Shown here: piece after piece, positions 7,761-10,090 of the stretch | Numbering within the stretch: position 1 is the stretch's first letter | Layout: each line of letters starts with the position of its first letter | DNA from: Methylotetracoccus sp. | GTDB taxonomy: Bacteria; Pseudomonadota; Gammaproteobacteria; Methylococcales; Methylococcaceae | NCBI GenBank assembly: GCA_025458755.1 | Contig: JALORT010000034.1 | Location: 1 to 10,090 of the forward strand | Length of the DNA stretch: 10,090 nt | Direction: 5' to 3' | Notes under the pieces: generated by a model | Database searches by the model: none | The model's input: only the letters and a program-made list of their open reading frames with translations | What the model was told of the DNA's origin: nothing | Made by a program: the position numbers and the translations under genes

Positions 7761-8552
7761 TCAATGCGGTGCTAACAGCGATTTGCCCGCCAATAACCTG
7801 GCTTCCCTGATATGGGCGTTGTACAGCAGAAACGCCGAGACGTCACGCCATTCTATGGCCGCCACCAAGCCGGCGCCGGGAGCGAAGAACCGATACTGCG
7901 TGTCTTCCAGATGAGCGGGCCCGACTTTGCCGCTGAAGCTGGATTTCATTAGCACGGCATCGTAGGTACCGGCCGGCAATGTCAGTCGATAGGCGCCCAA
8001 ATATCGGTAGACGACATCCAGTGAACCTTCATGAGCGACTTCGGACGGGCTTGCCGGATCGTAAACCTGAATCGCCATTCGCAGCTTGCGCTCTTCCCCG
8101 GGGTTCATACTCTTCAGCAGGAGAGGCTCGGGCGGTTGGTACCGAGTGACAGCCCCGGTCTCGGCATCCTCCACTCCAGTCATCACGAAGCTGCCGTCCG
8201 GTTGCTGCTCGATGAACCCATTTTCCGCCCCGTCCTGCCGATAACGCCACGTACGCTTGCCGGCCGCCGAGGTCACAGGCATCAGCTGAAAGCCCTGATC
8301 CGTCTCCGATCCGGATTCGCTGCGGACCCGATAGATTCGTGGCACCGGCTTCATGTCGAGGTAGCGTTCCGGATCAGTGATTCGCAACGCCGGAACCGCT
8401 TCCCCCAGCACACCTGGACCCAGACTCCGATCGATCTCGGACCTCTCCTGCTCCGTCAACGGCAGCGTGATGCCCGGGTTGGCGGCGGCCGCCCCTAGGG
8501 TGAGGTGCATGGAAACAAGGGTCCTCGCGGCGGACAGTAGTGTTTTGGTCAT
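7761..8552 (-). CDS. Exported protein of unknown function
   Basis: With ATG at 8552 the product is 263 aa and starts with a plausible Sec signal peptide: MTK, a hydrophobic run to about residue 22, and an AAAA-N cleavage region near residues 21-25. The mature part is rich in alternating charged and hydrophobic residues, suggesting beta structure, with LTLPAGTYDAVLMKSSFSG and RFFAPGAGLVAAIEW near the C-terminus. That layout, a PAGTYD strand followed by an ApGaGlV strand, recalls periplasmic beta-rich DUF3108-like proteins, but I do not firmly recognise the family. The frame is open upstream to 8855, but those 101 codons lack a signal peptide and cover the promoter at 8612-8584, so the shorter form is preferred. 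No Shine-Dalgarno sequence is visible. It is upstream partner of the methyltransferase and divergent from the Slp-family gene. Confidence 0.8.
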   Translation of the reverse strand: MTKTLLSAARTLVSMHLTLGAAAANPGITLPLTEQERSEIDRSLGPGVLGEAVPALRITDPERYLDMKPVPRIYRVRSESGSETDQGFQLMPVTSAAGKRTWRYRQDGAENGFIEQQPDGSFVMTGVEDAETGAVTRYQPPEPLLLKSMNPGEERKLRMAIQVYDPASPSEVAHEGSLDVVYRYLGAYRLTLPAGTYDAVLMKSSFSGKVGPAHLEDTQYRFFAPGAGLVAAIEWRDVSAFLLYNAHIREARLLAGKSLLAPH

Positions 8553-8583
8553 GTCGGGCTGGTCATGTGCGGCGTCAGTCGCT

Positions 8584-8612
8584 ATTGTTTCGAAAGCACG
8601 GCACTCTGACAA
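8584..8612 (-). promoter_or_regulatory. Candidate sigma-70 promoter for the exported protein-methyltransferase pair
   Basis: Read on the minus strand, TTGTCA (8612-8607, 5 of 6 consensus bases) and AACAAT (8589-8584, 4 of 6) are spaced by 17 bases. Transcription would start near 8577, about 25 bases before the ATG at 8552, which supports that start. One arm of the inverted repeat at 8599-8646 overlaps the -35 box. Confidence 0.5.
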
Positions 8613-8646
8613 GCGAAGCGCCGGGAATCGGCTCGTCAGAATGCCG
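8599..8646. repeat. Imperfect inverted repeat over the minus-strand promoter
   Basis: CGGCACTCTGAC (8599-8610) and GTCAGAATGCCG (8635-8646) are inverted copies matching at 11 of 12 positions, with a 24-base spacer. The one mismatch becomes a G-U pair in minus-strand RNA. The left arm covers part of the -35 box, as expected for an operator; a hairpin in a longer transcript is the alternative. Confidence 0.6.
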
Positions 8647-8925
8647 ACCGATGACTCGGTATTGTGAGGCGATCCAGGTGCTTCAGCAACGATCGCCAGT
8701 GATCCGGACCCACCGTTGAAATCTGAGAAGACCCCGGGGCCTGAATGTTCATGAGTAGCGAATCGGCACACGGTGAATTCCAGAAGCGGTGTTAAGAACA
8801 GCGATGGGTTGAATGTCGTTGACCGGCGGACGGGCGCCTGGATCGTGATCGGCAATGACGCGAACCAGGGCAGGCGTCGGTGGGATGGTGCCTGGTTGAG
8901 CCACGGTGGCCTCGGCGTTCCATCG

Positions 8926-9465
8926 ATGTCGGGTGGGTCCAGGCGGCATCTGAACTATTGCCGCAAGGTCTTCAGCGCCGGTTTGATAATGCTGCTTGCG
9001 GGCTGCAGCCTGGTCTCGCCGTTCGACCGCGTGCTGCTGCAGCACGCCGCATCGGGCCCCACACCGATCGACATCGCTGATTCACCCGCTCGGCAGAGGG
9101 GCGGGATGGTGCTTTGGGGCGGCCGAATTGCCGATGTTCGGGTGCTGGAGCGGGATCTGGAGATTGGCATCCACGCGTTTCCGCTCACCGCCCAGGGGGA
9201 GCCGCGAGAGGATGACTCTTTCCAGGGCCGTTTCGCCGCGCGTTATGGATTCAGCGCCGAAGCATACCGCTACGTGCCAGGAAAGCGGATCACAATCTAC
9301 GGGCGCGTGGACTCCTTTGCCGAAGTGCCCGTCGCGCGTACAACGCAGACGGTCCCGGTGGTTACTCCGATTCAGACTCATTTATGGGATGATCCAGGCG
9401 CTCCACCGGGATTCAGCGTGTGGCCCTTCTGGCACTTCAACATTCAGATCATGGGTGGATTCTGA
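8926..9465 (+). CDS. slp: Slp-family outer-membrane lipoprotein
   Basis: This is a lipoprotein of 179 aa from ATG 8926. The N-terminus has basic residues (RRH, RK), a hydrophobic stretch and the lipobox LLAGC, with the acylated Cys at residue 27 (codon 9004-9006). The next residue is Ser rather than Asp, so outer-membrane sorting is expected. The mature part follows the Slp family: a GGMVLWGGRIADVRV strand, a hydrophobic plus acidic strand (LEIGIHAFPLT), FQGRFAARY and YVPGKRITIYGRVDSF, then an aromatic C-terminus WPFWHFNIQ. E. coli Slp is of similar size (188 aa) and is induced by starvation and acid; the role here is inferred only from family. The frame is open upstream to 8773, but those 51 codons would bury the signal peptide. 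No Shine-Dalgarno sequence is seen before 8926 and no intrinsic terminator after the stop. Confidence 0.88.
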   Translation: MSGGSRRHLNYCRKVFSAGLIMLLAGCSLVSPFDRVLLQHAASGPTPIDIADSPARQRGGMVLWGGRIADVRVLERDLEIGIHAFPLTAQGEPREDDSFQGRFAARYGFSAEAYRYVPGKRITIYGRVDSFAEVPVARTTQTVPVVTPIQTHLWDDPGAPPGFSVWPFWHFNIQIMGGF

Positions 9466-10036
9466 ATCGGTGACGCCCCCTGATCACACCGGTCCGTGTG
9501 TGCGGAACACTCCTGAGCCCATGTTGTCGCAGGCATCGTGATCAACACGCCCAGCGGCTGTCGCTGTATGGTCTTCCGTCTACGTCCTTGCATCCGCCAA
9601 ACTGCCACGGGTCGATGGTGGAATTCCAACGTGTAACCGTAAGTGGGTCGAAGACCCAGGCGTGACCGATCGGCGCCGACGTCGAGGCGGCATCATTCGA
9701 GTTCAATGCCTGCGGAGGATTACCCGAGCTTCCGAGCGGAACCCCGCGCCGATCGATCGGCGCATTGCCCCTGCTTGTGTGGCGTCGCGCCCGACACGCT
9801 GGCGTCACGCGGTGATTCTCACCCGCCGGGTATGGTCCCCAAGCTTCGTTACGATCTGGTCTCTTTATGAAGGCGCTTGCAGCAAGTCGCTGCCGGACCG
9901 GGGAGTTGGAGCGCTAGCGGGTCGCACGATTCTCTTTCTGTGACACAGTTGGCAAAACACAATTCAAGAAAACTGGCGCTCTCCCGAGACACTCACTCGT
10001 GACCAAAAACAACACGGCAACCACCAGGGTCCCGGC
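9466..10036. other. Long stretch without a convincing gene
   Basis: About 570 bases carry no gene I can support. A minus-strand frame is open from 9913 to its stop at 9542 (about 124 codons; first usual start is GTG 9808). It ends in a sequence with Trp, Asp, Gly and two Cys that looks protein-like (HAWVFDPLTVTRWNS and GGCKDVDGRPY), but I recognise no family and see no ribosome binding site. Plus-strand frames at 9643-9870 and 9662-9943 are arginine-rich and look like chance. The stretch also has an 18-base palindrome (9746-9763), a 10-base direct repeat and an 11-base palindrome (9938-9948). It may be a decayed gene or a regulatory region for the gene at 10037. Confidence 0.5.
9746..9763. 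repeat. Perfect 18-base palindrome
   Basis: GCGCCGATCGATCGGCGC reads the same on both strands. Its right part, CGATCGGCGC (9754-9763), is repeated directly at 9667-9676, where it overlaps a 10-base palindrome TCGGCGCCGA (9670-9679). No function can be assigned from the sequence. Confidence 0.7.
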
Positions 10037-10090
10037 ATGAACTCTACTTCCCCCGACATCTTCGACAGTTTTCCCGACACCGCTTTGGCC
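10037..10090 (+). CDS. Start of an unidentified gene, cut by the window end
   Basis: ATG at 10037 opens a frame of 18 codons, MNSTSPDIFDSFPDTALA, that runs off the window. An AGGG (10026-10029) lies seven bases before it and could serve as ribosome binding site. The frame is open upstream only to a stop at 9941-9943 and has no other usual start there. The fragment is too short to identify a family. An 11-base palindrome CTGTGACACAG ends 88 bases upstream of the start. Confidence 0.4.
   Translation, partial: MNSTSPDIFDSFPDTALA

Larger units (their letters stand above)
8553..8925. other. Divergent intergenic region
   Basis: These 373 bases separate the minus-strand exported-protein gene from the plus-strand Slp-family gene. 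They contain the minus-strand promoter, a 12-bp imperfect inverted repeat (8599-8646) and a 7-bp inverted repeat (8668-8674 and 8691-8697). I found no convincing plus-strand promoter: TTGAAA at 8716-8721 and TTGACC at 8819-8824 lack a good -10 at the right distance. I see no convincing small gene. Confidence 0.6.

Noticed and set aside
7153..7914. 253-codon plus-strand frame opposite the methyltransferase.
   Set aside because: Arginine- and serine-rich antisense shadow spanning two real minus-strand genes.
9662..9943. Plus-strand frame of 93 codons in the geneless stretch.
   Set aside because: Very arginine-rich, no ribosome binding site, no recognisable motif.
9938..9948. CTGTGACACAG as a CRP or FNR site.
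   Set aside because: It contains a TGTGA half but lacks the TGTGA-N6-TCACA or TTGAT-N4-ATCAA layout.
1..10090. CRISPR array, insertion sequence, or phage or toxin-antitoxin module.
   Set aside because: No regularly spaced repeats, no transposase or integrase frame, and no paired small toxin-antitoxin-like genes were seen on either strand.

Overview
The window looks like chromosomal DNA of a GC-rich gammaproteobacterium. L13 (142 aa) and S9 (130 aa) have the same lengths as the E. coli proteins as I remember them and resemble them closely throughout. A MaeB-type malic enzyme fused to a phosphotransacetylase-like domain and an Slp-family lipoprotein, a family typical of gammaproteobacteria, point the same way, and the tRNA encodes its own CCA end. 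I cannot name a genus from the sequence.

Layout. (1) 155-3101, plus strand: a membrane glycosyltransferase of the WecA/WbpL type, then a WbpM-type membrane nucleotide-sugar 4,6-dehydratase. Together they look like the conserved 3' end of an O-antigen or other surface-polysaccharide locus. The dehydratase would start synthesis of a 2,6-dideoxy-2-acetamido sugar and the transferase would load such a sugar phosphate onto undecaprenyl phosphate. (2) 3182-4094, plus: a strong promoter followed by rplM-rpsI. (3) 4174-4286: tRNA-Gln(CUG) with an intrinsic terminator. (4) 4456-6756, plus: maeB, preceded by a structured leader. (5) 6757-6958: a short AT-rich stretch between convergent genes. (6) 8552-6959, minus: an exported protein of unknown function, then a class I SAM methyltransferase, probably one transcript from a promoter at 8612-8584. 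(7) 8926-9465, plus: an Slp-family outer-membrane lipoprotein divergent from that pair. (8) 9466-10036: about 570 bases without a convincing gene but with palindromes. (9) 10037 to the end: the probable start of a gene cut by the window edge.

I do not see an obviously new multi-gene system. The genes are mostly ordinary and the more interesting signals are non-coding. The 3' end of the tRNA has a perfect 13-nt inverted copy just beyond its terminator. The maeB leader can form two mutually exclusive stems next to a run of eight G. A 12-bp imperfect inverted repeat overlaps the -35 of the minus-strand promoter. The AT-rich and geneless stretches may hold decayed genes. All alignments and structures were judged by eye.
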